Shown here piece after piece: positions 43,272 through 51,847 of a stretch of DNA of 64,000 nt (the stretch's first letter is position 1; each line of letters begins with the position of its first letter). This stretch comes from Allobosea sp035944375. Its GTDB lineage: Bacteria > Pseudomonadota > Alphaproteobacteria > Rhizobiales > Beijerinckiaceae. The notes beneath the pieces are model-generated. The model made no database searches. It saw nothing but the letters and a program-made list of their open reading frames with translations, and was not told where the DNA came from. The position numbers and the translations under genes are program-made. The DNA is taken from assembly GCF_035944375.1 (NCBI RefSeq), contig NZ_DASZBE010000043.1; one strand, 5' to 3'.

Positions 43272-43977
43272 AGACATAGCCGACGCCGCGGACGGATTTG
43301 ATCAGCGTCGGCTGGCGCGGATTCGGCTCGATCTTCTTGCGCAGCCGCGCAATCTGCGCGTCGATCGTGCGATCGAAGGCCTCGAGGCTGCGGCCATGGG
43401 TGAGGTCCATCAGCACGTCGCGGGACAGGACGCGGCCGGGCGCGCGCGCCAGCGCCGCCAGCATGTCGAATTCGCCGGTCGTCAGCAGGATCTCGACGCC
43501 TTCGGCGGTGACGAGCTGGCGTCGGGCGAGATCGAGCCGCCACCCGTCGAAATGGATCGTCTCGCCGGCTTCGGCGCGGGCGGGCGCGGCGGGCTGGCGC
43601 CGGCGCAGCACGGTCCGCAGCCGGGCGAGAACCTCGCGCAGATGGAAGGGCTTGGCGATGTAGTCGTCGGCGCCGACCTCGAGCCCGACGATGCGGTCGA
43701 CCACATCGTCGCGGCCGGTCAGCATGATGATCGGCGTCTCGCAGCGCGCGCGCAGCTCGCGCGCCAGCATCAGCCCGTCCTCGCCGCCGGGCAGGACGAG
43801 GTCGAGAAGAATGATGTCGACCGGGTGGCGCTGCAGGGCGTCGCGCATGGCGGCGCCGTCGCCGACGGCGGTGACGCGGTACCCCTCGTCCTCGAAATAG
43901 GTGATCAGCATCTGCCGGATTCGAACATCGTCATCCACGACCAGGATGTGTTCGTTGCGGGCGGTCGGCTCGGTCAT
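43249..43977 (-). CDS. OmpR/PhoB-family response regulator
   Basis: A 242-residue two-component regulator. The receiver domain has the acidic pair in ILVVDDDVRIR, the phosphoacceptor aspartate in IILLDLVLPGG, the Thr in MLTGRDD and Lys in YIAKPF. The C-terminal winged helix has LTTGEFDMLAALARAPGRVLS and IKSVRGVGYVF. An upstream in-frame GTG (44025) is possible. It is divergent from the FixK-like gene. No standard sensor partner is adjacent on its strand; the only kinase in the window is the hybrid FixL-like protein, so its cognate is uncertain. Confidence 0.9.
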   Translation of the reverse strand: MTEPTARNEHILVVDDDVRIRQMLITYFEDEGYRVTAVGDGAAMRDALQRHPVDIILLDLVLPGGEDGLMLARELRARCETPIIMLTGRDDVVDRIVGLEVGADDYIAKPFHLREVLARLRTVLRRRQPAAPARAEAGETIHFDGWRLDLARRQLVTAEGVEILLTTGEFDMLAALARAPGRVLSRDVLMDLTHGRSLEAFDRTIDAQIARLRKKIEPNPRQPTLIKSVRGVGYVFTGKPAP

Positions 43978-44010
43978 GGCAGGCAGTTGGTTTCCCTCGC
44001 GATCCCGGTT

Positions 44011-44046
44011 GTTACAAACCGTCACATCTTTGCACGGTTCGTCACC
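44011..44046. promoter_or_regulatory. Phased GTTACA/GTCACA repeats between the response regulator and the FixK-like gene
   Basis: GTTACA (44011), GTCACA (44021) and GTCACC (44041) sit on a 10-bp phase, with one degenerate position at 44031. OmpR-family regulators bind direct repeats with 10-11 bp spacing, so this is a candidate site for autoregulation and for control of the divergent fixK-like gene. A 5-bp inverted repeat CGGTT/AACCG (44006-44021) overlaps it. Confidence 0.4.
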
Positions 44047-44115
44047 GTGGCGGCGTTCGCCCGTTACCGGGAGCGGTTCAAGTCGGCTCGTCGATCACAG
44101 AGGGATGACAAGCCG

Positions 44116-44871
44116 ATGCTTTCGCAAACCACCATGTCACAGCCGCACGGAGCTGTCAGGCGATTCGCGACGGTCCCGCCTTGCCCGGCCAGCCTCAACA
44201 GCCTCTTCGGCGGGCAGCCGGTCGAGACCTTCGAGCCCGGGACGGCGGTCTTCTGGGAAGGCGACGAGGCCCGCCATGTCTTCGAGGTCGTCGAGGGCGT
44301 GCTGCGCGTCTTCCGCATCCTCAGCGACGGCCGCCGCGTCATCACCGGCTTCCTCTATCCCGGTGACCTGCTCGGTGTCTCGCTGAAGGACCAGTATCTC
44401 TACACCGCCGAGGCGGTGAACCGGACGAAGCTGCGCCGCTACGAGCATGGCCGCTTCCAGGAGGAGATCAACCGCTCGCCGGAGCTGCGGCCGCAGCTCT
44501 TCGCCTGCCTCTGTGACGAGATGGCGGCGGCCCAGGACCAGATGGTCCTCCTCGCCCGCAAGAGCGCGGAAGAACGCGTCGCCAGCTTCCTGCTGCTGAT
44601 CGCGCGCCGGCTCGGCGGCGACGAGCGCCAGCCGGTGATCGAGATCCCGATGACGCGCCTCGACATGGCCGATTATCTCGGCCTCACGATCGAGACCGTC
44701 TCGCGGACGATGACGCGGCTGACCAATTGCGGCGTGATCGCCCCGAGCAGCCGCCATGCCCTGGTGGTGCGCAAGCTCGGCAAGCTGGCGCTGCTTGCAG
44801 GCGAGACCGATGCCGACGATAAAGACGGCGCCGGAGGCCGGGCGATCCAGCAGGCCGTTTGGCCGAACTGA
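44116..44871 (+). CDS. FixK-like CRP/FNR-family transcription factor
   Basis: A 251-residue regulator. The cyclic-nucleotide-binding-like beta-roll spans about residues 38-120 (FEPGTAVFWEGDEARHVFEV, FLYPGDLLGVSL). The recognition helix DYLGLTIETVSRTMTRL carries E193, S196 and R197, the E..SR set of FNR/FixK proteins that read TTGA half-sites. There is no cluster of N-terminal cysteines (only C23), so it lacks the FNR 4Fe-4S site and should be FixK-type, controlled by its level or by C131/C133/C205 chemistry. The kinase gene follows by 22 bp. Best candidate to bind the three boxes at 21.6, 40.0 and 41.6 kb. Confidence 0.87.
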   Translation: MLSQTTMSQPHGAVRRFATVPPCPASLNSLFGGQPVETFEPGTAVFWEGDEARHVFEVVEGVLRVFRILSDGRRVITGFLYPGDLLGVSLKDQYLYTAEAVNRTKLRRYEHGRFQEEINRSPELRPQLFACLCDEMAAAQDQMVLLARKSAEERVASFLLLIARRLGGDERQPVIEIPMTRLDMADYLGLTIETVSRTMTRLTNCGVIAPSSRHALVVRKLGKLALLAGETDADDKDGAGGRAIQQAVWPN

Positions 44872-44893
44872 GCGCGCAGCACCGAGAGAGACA

Positions 44894-46807
44894 ATGGGGG
44901 CGACCGTCACCAACGAGTCCAGTCTTGATGAAATCGCCCGCATCCTCGACAGCGCCAACGTCATCGTCCACGGCTTCGACGGCGTGGTCACCCGCTGGAC
45001 CAGCGGGTCCGAGGGCCTCTATGGCTGGAGCCGTGCCGAAGCGCGCGGTCGCGTCGCTCATGACCTGCTGGAGACGGTGTTCCCCCAGCCCTTCGCCGAC
45101 ATCGTCGCGCATCTGAAGGCGCATGGCGTCTGGACCGGCGAACTCAGCCAGCGCCGCAAGGACGGGACGCCTGTCTTCGTCGCCAGCCGCTGGGTCGTCG
45201 CAGAGACGGAGGGCGAGGCGGGAACGGCGATCATCGAGACCAATGTCGATGTCAGCGACCTGCGCACGATGCAGGCGCATCTCGTCGCACGCGAGGCGCA
45301 TCTGCGCTCGATCCTCGACACGGTGCCGGAGGCGATGGTCGTGATCGACGAGAGCGGCACGATCACCTCCTTCAGCGCGGCGGCAGAAAAGCTCTTCGGC
45401 TTCGCCACATCGGAGGTGCTCGGCCGCAATGTCCGGATGCTGATGCCGCAGCCGGATCGCGACGCCCATGACGGCTACATGGAGCGCTACCTGGAAACCG
45501 GGCAGCGCCGCATCATCGGCTATGGGCGAGTCGTCACGGGTCAGAAGAAGGACGGCACCGAGTTTCCGATGGAGCTCGCGATCGGCGAGGCGCGCGCCGC
45601 CGGCCGGCGCATCTTCACCGGATTCATCCGCGACCTCACCAGCCGCCACCGGATCGAAGAAGAGCTGCGCCAGGCACACAAGATGGAGGCGGTGGGGCAG
45701 CTCACCGGCGGCATCGCCCATGATTTCAACAATCTGCTGACGGTGGTCAGCGGCAATCTCGAGATGATCGAGCGGCGGCTGACCGACGACCGCGCCCGCG
45801 CCCTGCTGCGCGAGGCGCAGAGCGCGGCCGAGGACGGCGCCAAGCTCACCGCGCAGCTCCTCGCCTTCGGGCGCAAGCAGCCGCTCAACGCCAAGCGCGC
45901 CGATATCGGCCAGCTCGTCTCGCGATTTTCCGACCTGCTGCGCCGGGCGCTCGGCGAGACGATCGAGCTGCGCATGATCGTCTCGGGATCGCCGGGGCCG
46001 GCGCTGGTCGACGCGTCGCAGTTGCAGAACGCGCTGCTCAACCTCGCTTTGAACGCGCGCGATGCGATGCCCCGCGGCGGGCGGCTGACGGTCGAGATCT
46101 CGGCGGCGAAGCTCGATTCCGACTATGCCAGCATGTATCCGGAGGTGCGCACCGGCAGCTATGTCCTGATCTCGATCACCGATACCGGCGCCGGCATGTC
46201 ACCCGAGGTGCGCAAGCGCGCCTTCGAGCCCTTCTTCACCACCAAGGGGGTCGGGGCCGGCACGGGGCTCGGGCTCAGCATGGTCTACGGCTTCACCAAG
46301 CAGTCCGGCGGCCATGTCCAGCTCTACAGCGAGGTCGGGCAGGGCACCAGCGTACGGCTGTTCCTGCCGGTCGCGGAGGCGGCCCCGGCGGAGGTTTCCG
46401 CGATGCAGGACGCTGTGCATGAGCCGCCGCCGAGCCTGCCTGGAGGAACCGAGACGATCCTCGTGGTGGAGGACGACGCGCGGGTGCGGCGGGTGGCGGT
46501 CGCCCGTCTGGAAGACATGGGCTATCGTGTGCTGCAGGCGGAGACCGCCGCCGAGGCGCTGCCGATGCTGGCCGCCCATCCGCAGGTTGCGCTGCTCTTC
46601 ACCGACATCGTCATGCCCGGCGGCATGTCCGGCGACGAACTCGCGCATGAGGCGCGCCGCCAGCGGCCGGATCTGAAGATCATCCTGACCTCCGGCTTCG
46701 CCGAACCCAGCGTCGCGGTGCGCGAGTTCGCCGCCGAGGCGAGCTGGCTGAAGAAGCCCTACAGCGCAATGGAACTCGCAGTGCGGATTCGCGAACTGCT
46801 CGACTAG
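44894..46807 (+). CDS. FixL-like hybrid histidine kinase with a predicted heme-PAS oxygen sensor
   Basis: A 637-residue cytosolic protein with no clear membrane helix. Domains: PAS-A about 10-125; PAS-B 135-250; HisKA with phospho-His276 (GGIAHDFNN); HATPase around 380-500 (NALLNLALNARDAMP, DTGAGM, GTGLGLSMVYG); receiver 515-637 with acceptor Asp in LLFTDIVMP. PAS-B keeps the FixL heme pocket: H192 (AHDGY, proximal ligand), R198, I207, R212 (GYGRVVTG), L228 and I230, at the same spacings as H200, R206, I215, R220, L236 and I238 of Bradyrhizobium FixL. It would bind heme and sense oxygen. Unlike FixL it carries its own receiver and has no FixJ next to it. It follows the FixK-like gene by 22 bp and converges on the phosphoribosyltransferase gene with a 4-bp overlap. 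Confidence 0.88.
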   Translation: MGATVTNESSLDEIARILDSANVIVHGFDGVVTRWTSGSEGLYGWSRAEARGRVAHDLLETVFPQPFADIVAHLKAHGVWTGELSQRRKDGTPVFVASRWVVAETEGEAGTAIIETNVDVSDLRTMQAHLVAREAHLRSILDTVPEAMVVIDESGTITSFSAAAEKLFGFATSEVLGRNVRMLMPQPDRDAHDGYMERYLETGQRRIIGYGRVVTGQKKDGTEFPMELAIGEARAAGRRIFTGFIRDLTSRHRIEEELRQAHKMEAVGQLTGGIAHDFNNLLTVVSGNLEMIERRLTDDRARALLREAQSAAEDGAKLTAQLLAFGRKQPLNAKRADIGQLVSRFSDLLRRALGETIELRMIVSGSPGPALVDASQLQNALLNLALNARDAMPRGGRLTVEISAAKLDSDYASMYPEVRTGSYVLISITDTGAGMSPEVRKRAFEPFFTTKGVGAGTGLGLSMVYGFTKQSGGHVQLYSEVGQGTSVRLFLPVAEAAPAEVSAMQDAVHEPPPSLPGGTETILVVEDDARVRRVAVARLEDMGYRVLQAETAAEALPMLAAHPQVALLFTDIVMPGGMSGDELAHEARRQRPDLKIILTSGFAEPSVAVREFAAEASWLKKPYSAMELAVRIRELLD

Positions 46808-47412
46808 GAGGCCGGCGACGCGCCGGTTTCGCCGCCCGTCGTCTCGTCGGGATCGGCCTGCGGCAGGCGTTTCAGGCTATGGACGGCGATGCCGGCCTCC
46901 TCCAGCAGCGCACGGCCCGGCATCCCGTCGATCTCGAAGACGAACAGCGCCGCGTCGCAGCAAGCGCCGAGGCGGCGCAGGAGCCCGACCGCGGCGAGCG
47001 CCGTATGGCCGCTCATCAGGCAATCATCGACGACCGCAACCCGGCGTTCCGCGATCCGGTGGGCGCGGGAGATCGCGACGCCGTCACCGAGCTCGTAATT
47101 CGCCATGATGCTGCGGATGACCTCGACCCTGATCGCCCCGACCTTGCGGATGTCGAGCAGGCCGAGCCCATTGCGGTAGGCCAGCGCCCCGGCGATGCCG
47201 AAGCCGCCGACATCGATGCCGGCGACGACGGCGATCTCGCCCGATAGCTGGCGCCCCAGCGCGTCGATGACGTGCCGCGTCGCGGTGGCGTCGGTCGCCA
47301 GCGGCGAGAGGTCCGGAAAGTCGACGCCCGGCGTCGGGTGGTTCTTCCAGCACCGGTACCGGAGAGGGATCGCCTCTCCGTCGGGTCCTGCGATGCTGGT
47401 GATCCGTTCCAT
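46804..47412 (-). CDS. Phosphoribosyltransferase-fold protein
   Basis: A 202-residue type I PRTase-like protein. The PRPP loop is RVAVVDDCLMSGHTALA (residues 124-140), where the usual (T/S)TGxT is SGHT. The N-terminal half has GIDVGGFGIAGALAYRNG. It resembles orotate/adenine PRTases but I cannot name a base. PRTase genes of this kind are found with APH/AAA kinases in hypoxia gene sets. It overlaps the kinase gene stop by 4 bp, tail to tail. Confidence 0.75.
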   Translation of the reverse strand: MERITSIAGPDGEAIPLRYRCWKNHPTPGVDFPDLSPLATDATATRHVIDALGRQLSGEIAVVAGIDVGGFGIAGALAYRNGLGLLDIRKVGAIRVEVIRSIMANYELGDGVAISRAHRIAERRVAVVDDCLMSGHTALAAVGLLRRLGACCDAALFVFEIDGMPGRALLEEAGIAVHSLKRLPQADPDETTGGETGASPAS

Positions 47413-47688
47413 GACTCGCGGTCCCCGCTGGTCGCCCGCCGGGCGCTACATGGGGCACATGGACGCGGCGCGGGCGCGGCGCAAGCCGCCATCTGTGGCG
47501 GGCGTCACCGCCACGGCAGCACACGAATCGCAGTGCTCGACACGGCCTCGACCGGCGCGCCCATAACGACAGTGAGACCGGCACCGCGCGGTGCAGCCTT
47601 GACAGGAAGGGTGGCTTGGGGGAGGCGTATCGCCACGCGCATCCCATTGAATGCACAGGCTTTTTTTAATTATTCCAAGGAGAAGGCG

Positions 47689-48819
<1,131 letters not shown>

Positions 48820-48822
48820 GGC

Positions 48823-49278
48823 ATGGGCGTTTCGCTGAAAGATGCGCAGGATGGCGACCTCGGCGAGGTCAGCGACATCAATGTCACGCCCTTCATCGAC
48901 GTGATCCTGGTGCTGCTGATCATCTTCATGGTCGCCGCCCCGCTCTCGACCGTGGACGTCGCAGTCGACCTGCCGGTGTCCAATGCGCAACCGCAGCCCA
49001 GGCCCGACACGCCGGTGTTCCTGACAGTGAAAAGCGACCTGTCGCTGGCGCTCGGCAATGACGGTGTGCCGCGCGAGGCGCTGGGCGCGACGCTCGACCG
49101 GCAGACGCAGAATGATCGCGAGCAGCGCGTCTTCCTGCGTGCCGACGGGGCGGTGGCCTATCGCGAGTTGATGGAGGTGATGAACCTGCTGCGCCAGGCC
49201 GGCTATCTCAAGATTGCGCTGGTCGGACTCGAGGATACGGGTCAGGGCGTTGCCCCGGCGGGAGGACCGCGGCCATGA
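48823..49278 (+). CDS. exbD: TonB-system subunit ExbD
   Basis: A 151-residue protein with one N-terminal helix. VSDINVTPFIDVILVLLIIFMV contains the essential aspartate (FIDVIL) used for proton translocation. The rest is the periplasmic domain. It starts 4 bp after exbB and its end overlaps tonB by 4 bp (ATGA). Confidence 0.94.
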   Translation: MGVSLKDAQDGDLGEVSDINVTPFIDVILVLLIIFMVAAPLSTVDVAVDLPVSNAQPQPRPDTPVFLTVKSDLSLALGNDGVPREALGATLDRQTQNDREQRVFLRADGAVAYRELMEVMNLLRQAGYLKIALVGLEDTGQGVAPAGGPRP

Positions 49279-50192
49279 GCGGGCTGGCGGGTCCGGGCGG
49301 TCGCCGCAGCGCGCTGGGAGCGCGACTCTGGCCTTCGCTGCTGCGCTGGGCGCTCGCCATGGTCGTCGTCGCCGGCGCCCATGGCGTCGCCGGCTGGATG
49401 ATCGTGACCTGGCAGCGCGCCGAGGCCGCCATGGGCGCCCCACCCGCCGCGATGATGATCGAACTCGCGCCGCTTCCGGTTGCTCCCGAGGCGCCGCCGC
49501 AGGAGGTCGCGCCCGGTCCCGAGATGGTCGAGGCCCAGCCGGAGCCCCAACCCGAGCCGGTCGCGGAGCAGTCGCCGGAGCCGGTACCGCCGGAGCCCGA
49601 GCCGATCGTCGAGCCGCCGCCGGTCGAGCCGCCGCCCGAGCCCGAGCCGCAGCCCGTGGTCCAGCCCGAACCGGAGATCAGGATCCCGGAACTGCCGCCG
49701 CTTCCCGATCCGGCGGCCGTGCTGGCACCGCCGCCGCCCCCGCCACCGCGCCCAAGGATCGTCGAGCGCAAGCCGCCACCCAGGAAGGTGGTCGCGCGCG
49801 CCAGGCCGATCAACAGGGACAAGCCCCAGGCCGAGCGCACGAGCGCGCCGACGGCGCAGGCCCAGGCAGCGCCGATGGCGGCCGCGCCGAACCAGGGGGC
49901 CGCGACCGCGTCCGCCGCTTCGCGCGCCAGTTGGCGCGGCACGCTGCTGGCGCATCTCAACCGCTACAAGCGCTTCCCCGGCGGCGCCAATCCCGGCACG
50001 GTCCAGGTGTCGTTCAGCATCGACCGGTCGGGGCGGGTGCTCACGGCCCGCCTCATCCGCGGCTCCGGCGACGCGGCGCTCGACGAGGAGGCGGTGGCGA
50101 TGATCCGCCGGGCGAGCCCGGTCCCGGCTCCGCCCGAGGGGTTGGGCGGCGGCAGCATCGCGCTCTCCGTGCCGGTGAAGTTCTCTCGCTGA
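49275..50192 (+). CDS. tonB: TonB energy-transducing protein
   Basis: A 305-residue protein. One membrane helix lies at about residues 20-40 (LLRWALAMVVVAGAHGVAGWM). A long Pro/Glu-rich spacer (PEPVPPEPEPIVEPPPVEPP and similar) follows to about residue 190. The C-terminal TonB domain has LLAHLNRYKRFPGGA, VQVSFSIDRSGRVL and EEAVAMIRRASPVPAPP. It links the ExbBD motor to outer-membrane receptors. No receptor gene or Fur/Irr site is seen nearby. Confidence 0.93.
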   Translation: MSGLAGPGGRRSALGARLWPSLLRWALAMVVVAGAHGVAGWMIVTWQRAEAAMGAPPAAMMIELAPLPVAPEAPPQEVAPGPEMVEAQPEPQPEPVAEQSPEPVPPEPEPIVEPPPVEPPPEPEPQPVVQPEPEIRIPELPPLPDPAAVLAPPPPPPPRPRIVERKPPPRKVVARARPINRDKPQAERTSAPTAQAQAAPMAAAPNQGAATASAASRASWRGTLLAHLNRYKRFPGGANPGTVQVSFSIDRSGRVLTARLIRGSGDAALDEEAVAMIRRASPVPAPPEGLGGGSIALSVPVKFSR

Positions 50193-50311
50193 GACTCGGG
50201 GACGCCCGCTGTCTCCACGGGAACAGTCGCCCGTGGACCGCTAGGCTTATGCCGAACAGCAGAGACATGGGGGTGTCGGATCGCCGGCTGCCCCAAGCGG
50301 AGAGGTATGAG

Positions 50312-51412
50312 ATGAATGATTTCGAAACGCGTTGGCAGAATGCCGTGCGAAAAACCCCTTGGGGACAAGACGAGAAAGCAGGTCACGTCCTGATCGCAAC
50401 GGCGTTCATGAACAGCACATTCATCTACGGTACGGTTGGCCCCAATGCCTTGCACAATGGTTGGCTCGCAACCGGCAATCCGGTTGCCCGCGCCGGTTTG
50501 CATTGGATCAACAGGGCGCGCGAGCACCCGCACAGCATCTTCAGAAACCGGCTCATCCGCCTTTATGATCCCGGCCCGCGAACCGGGGCGCTGGTCAAGG
50601 GTGGCCTGCAGATGATGGACATGTATTACGGGATGAACAACGACCTGTTCAGGAACCGCGACGTCCGCATCGCGCAGTTCGTACATAACGTCATGGGTTT
50701 TGCCGATCGCGGCGTGCCGTTCGATCCCAACGTGTCCGGGCGGGAGGCGTTTTTCAGGGCGTTTAAGACCAGGCAGGAGGGATGGGAAAAGCAGGGTGTC
50801 ACCGACGCGGCTTACGGACAATCGGCGACGAAGGAGATGTCGAAGATCATCCGCGAGGGCATCAAGCGCTTCGGCGGGAAGCTCATCTTCGAGGGTAAGT
50901 CCGTTTACGGTTCTGGCATCTTCGACCCGCATGCGCGGCAGGGCGACACCGATCTGGAGGCCCAGGAACTGTTTCAGTACATGGTCTGGCCCCTGACGCC
51001 ATGCGTTCCGTTCGGGGAGGGAACGCTCGAGTTCCAGTGGGGCGGGCGACCGGCGACGCCGACCCGCGCCCATTTTCTGAGCAACTGGAATTGGGGTGGC
51101 CCCATGACCCATGGGCCCGCGAACCGCGTGAACCCGACCAACGCCAGGGATCCGTGGCGAGACTATCTCAAGACGGTCATGGGGAAGCGACATGGGCTCA
51201 GGCTGATCTGGCACAATTTTGGGAACTTTCCGCAGAACTTTCCACGACTGACCCAGGGCAATCGGGCGTTGGAGGAATGGGAGGTCAGCATCATGGAGCG
51301 AGCGATCGCGCGCGTCAGCCAGTCCCTCCACGACACCGCAGCGCCGCCGCAGGTCGGCGCGTTCAATCGCACGACCTGGACGGGCGATCCGCGCCCGCTC
51401 GGGCGCCGGTAG
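50312..51412 (+). CDS. Orphan hypothetical protein rich in Trp, Asn and His
   Basis: A 366-residue protein I do not recognise. No signal peptide or membrane helix is visible. It is rich in aromatic and amide residues (for example FLSNWNWGGPMTHGPANRVN, LIWHNFGNFPQNFP). An internal segment LVKGGLQMMDMYYGMNNDLF could be a helix. The ATG at 50312 has GGAGAGG about six bases upstream. Codon choice is less GC-biased than that of its neighbours (several AAA, TTT and GGG codons), which suggests acquisition from elsewhere. It sits alone between tonB and a candidate sRNA on the other strand. Confidence 0.6.
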   Translation: MNDFETRWQNAVRKTPWGQDEKAGHVLIATAFMNSTFIYGTVGPNALHNGWLATGNPVARAGLHWINRAREHPHSIFRNRLIRLYDPGPRTGALVKGGLQMMDMYYGMNNDLFRNRDVRIAQFVHNVMGFADRGVPFDPNVSGREAFFRAFKTRQEGWEKQGVTDAAYGQSATKEMSKIIREGIKRFGGKLIFEGKSVYGSGIFDPHARQGDTDLEAQELFQYMVWPLTPCVPFGEGTLEFQWGGRPATPTRAHFLSNWNWGGPMTHGPANRVNPTNARDPWRDYLKTVMGKRHGLRLIWHNFGNFPQNFPRLTQGNRALEEWEVSIMERAIARVSQSLHDTAAPPQVGAFNRTTWTGDPRPLGRR

Positions 51413-51438
51413 TGACGGCCGGGTTCCTGAAAGGGCCC

Positions 51439-51523
51439 AAAAGAAAAAAGGGCCGCGCGTGAGCGCAGCCCAAGTCTAGGGAGGAAACGCCCAAGGAGGG
51501 CGACGCAACATCGCTGCTGCGGT
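51439..51523 (-). ncRNA. Candidate small RNA with anti-Shine-Dalgarno loops and an intrinsic terminator
   Basis: On the minus strand a promoter CTTGTG (51559-51554), 17-bp spacer, CTATGT (51536-51531) fits the alphaproteobacterial consensus. It would start transcription near 51523. The RNA then forms hairpin CGCCC-TCCTT-GGGCG (51502-51488), an exposed TTTCCTCCC stretch (51487-51479), and a strong terminator: GGGCTGCGC/GCGCGGCCC stem (one U-G pair, loop TCAC, 51471-51450) followed by T6CT4 (51449-51439). CU-rich loops complementary to ribosome-binding sites are a hallmark of known alphaproteobacterial trans-acting sRNAs. The length would be about 85 nt. No coding frame explains the terminator. 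Confidence 0.65.
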
Positions 51524-51530
51524 GCATCAT

Positions 51531-51559
51531 ACATAGGAAACGGCGCCCAAGCTCACAAG
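51531..51559 (-). promoter_or_regulatory. Promoter of the candidate sRNA
   Basis: CTTGTG-N17-CTATGT on the minus strand; the -10 matches the alphaproteobacterial CTATAT at five of six positions and the -35 matches CTTGAC at four of six. Confidence 0.45.
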
Positions 51560-51847
51560 AGGAAAAGGACAGCATCATTGTCCTAATTTTCGGCAGTCAG
51601 CCCCATGCCGCGCCATCGAGGCGCGCTGTTCCGGGCTGATGCGACGCCATGCCGATCCATCATCCTCGTGCAACCTGCTGCTGGCCTGCGCAATTCGTGC
51701 CGTTTTTTCGGCGTTGACAGCCAGTTTGGGCCTCTTCAAATTCGTAGGCATACAAATGAATTCGCGGCTGACGCGGTTTCGTCGGCATGCGACATCTGTC
51801 CAAGAGCGCTGGGGCTTCCGCCACCGGGCCAGACATGGGGAACAGGC
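51560..51847 (+). promoter_or_regulatory. Leader region of the LIV-type ABC importer operon
   Basis: No gene is supported. TTGACA at 51714-51719, followed after 17 bp by CAAATT (51737-51742), is a plausible promoter for the downstream substrate-binding protein. The stretch TTCGTAGGCATACAAATGAA (51741-51760) loosely resembles the two MarR-box candidates at 63 kb (shared TAG..ATACAAA..AA), which would link the importer to the nicotinate genes. That similarity is weak. Confidence 0.35.

Noticed and set aside
47661..47688. T-rich stretch before exbB as an iron (Irr/RirA/Fur) box
   Set aside because: No dyad or match to the known iron-control elements could be found, so iron regulation is not claimed.
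51434..51454. Plus-strand GGCCC/GGGCC hairpin after the orphan gene
   Set aside because: The loop is an A-rich run and there is no T-tract on this strand; the same bases form a much better terminator on the minus strand.
51726..51739. TTG-N8-CAA (TTGGGCCTCTTCAA) before the LIV-type binding protein
   Set aside because: It lacks the TTGA half-site and is 109 bp from the ATG; six fixed bases are expected many times by chance.
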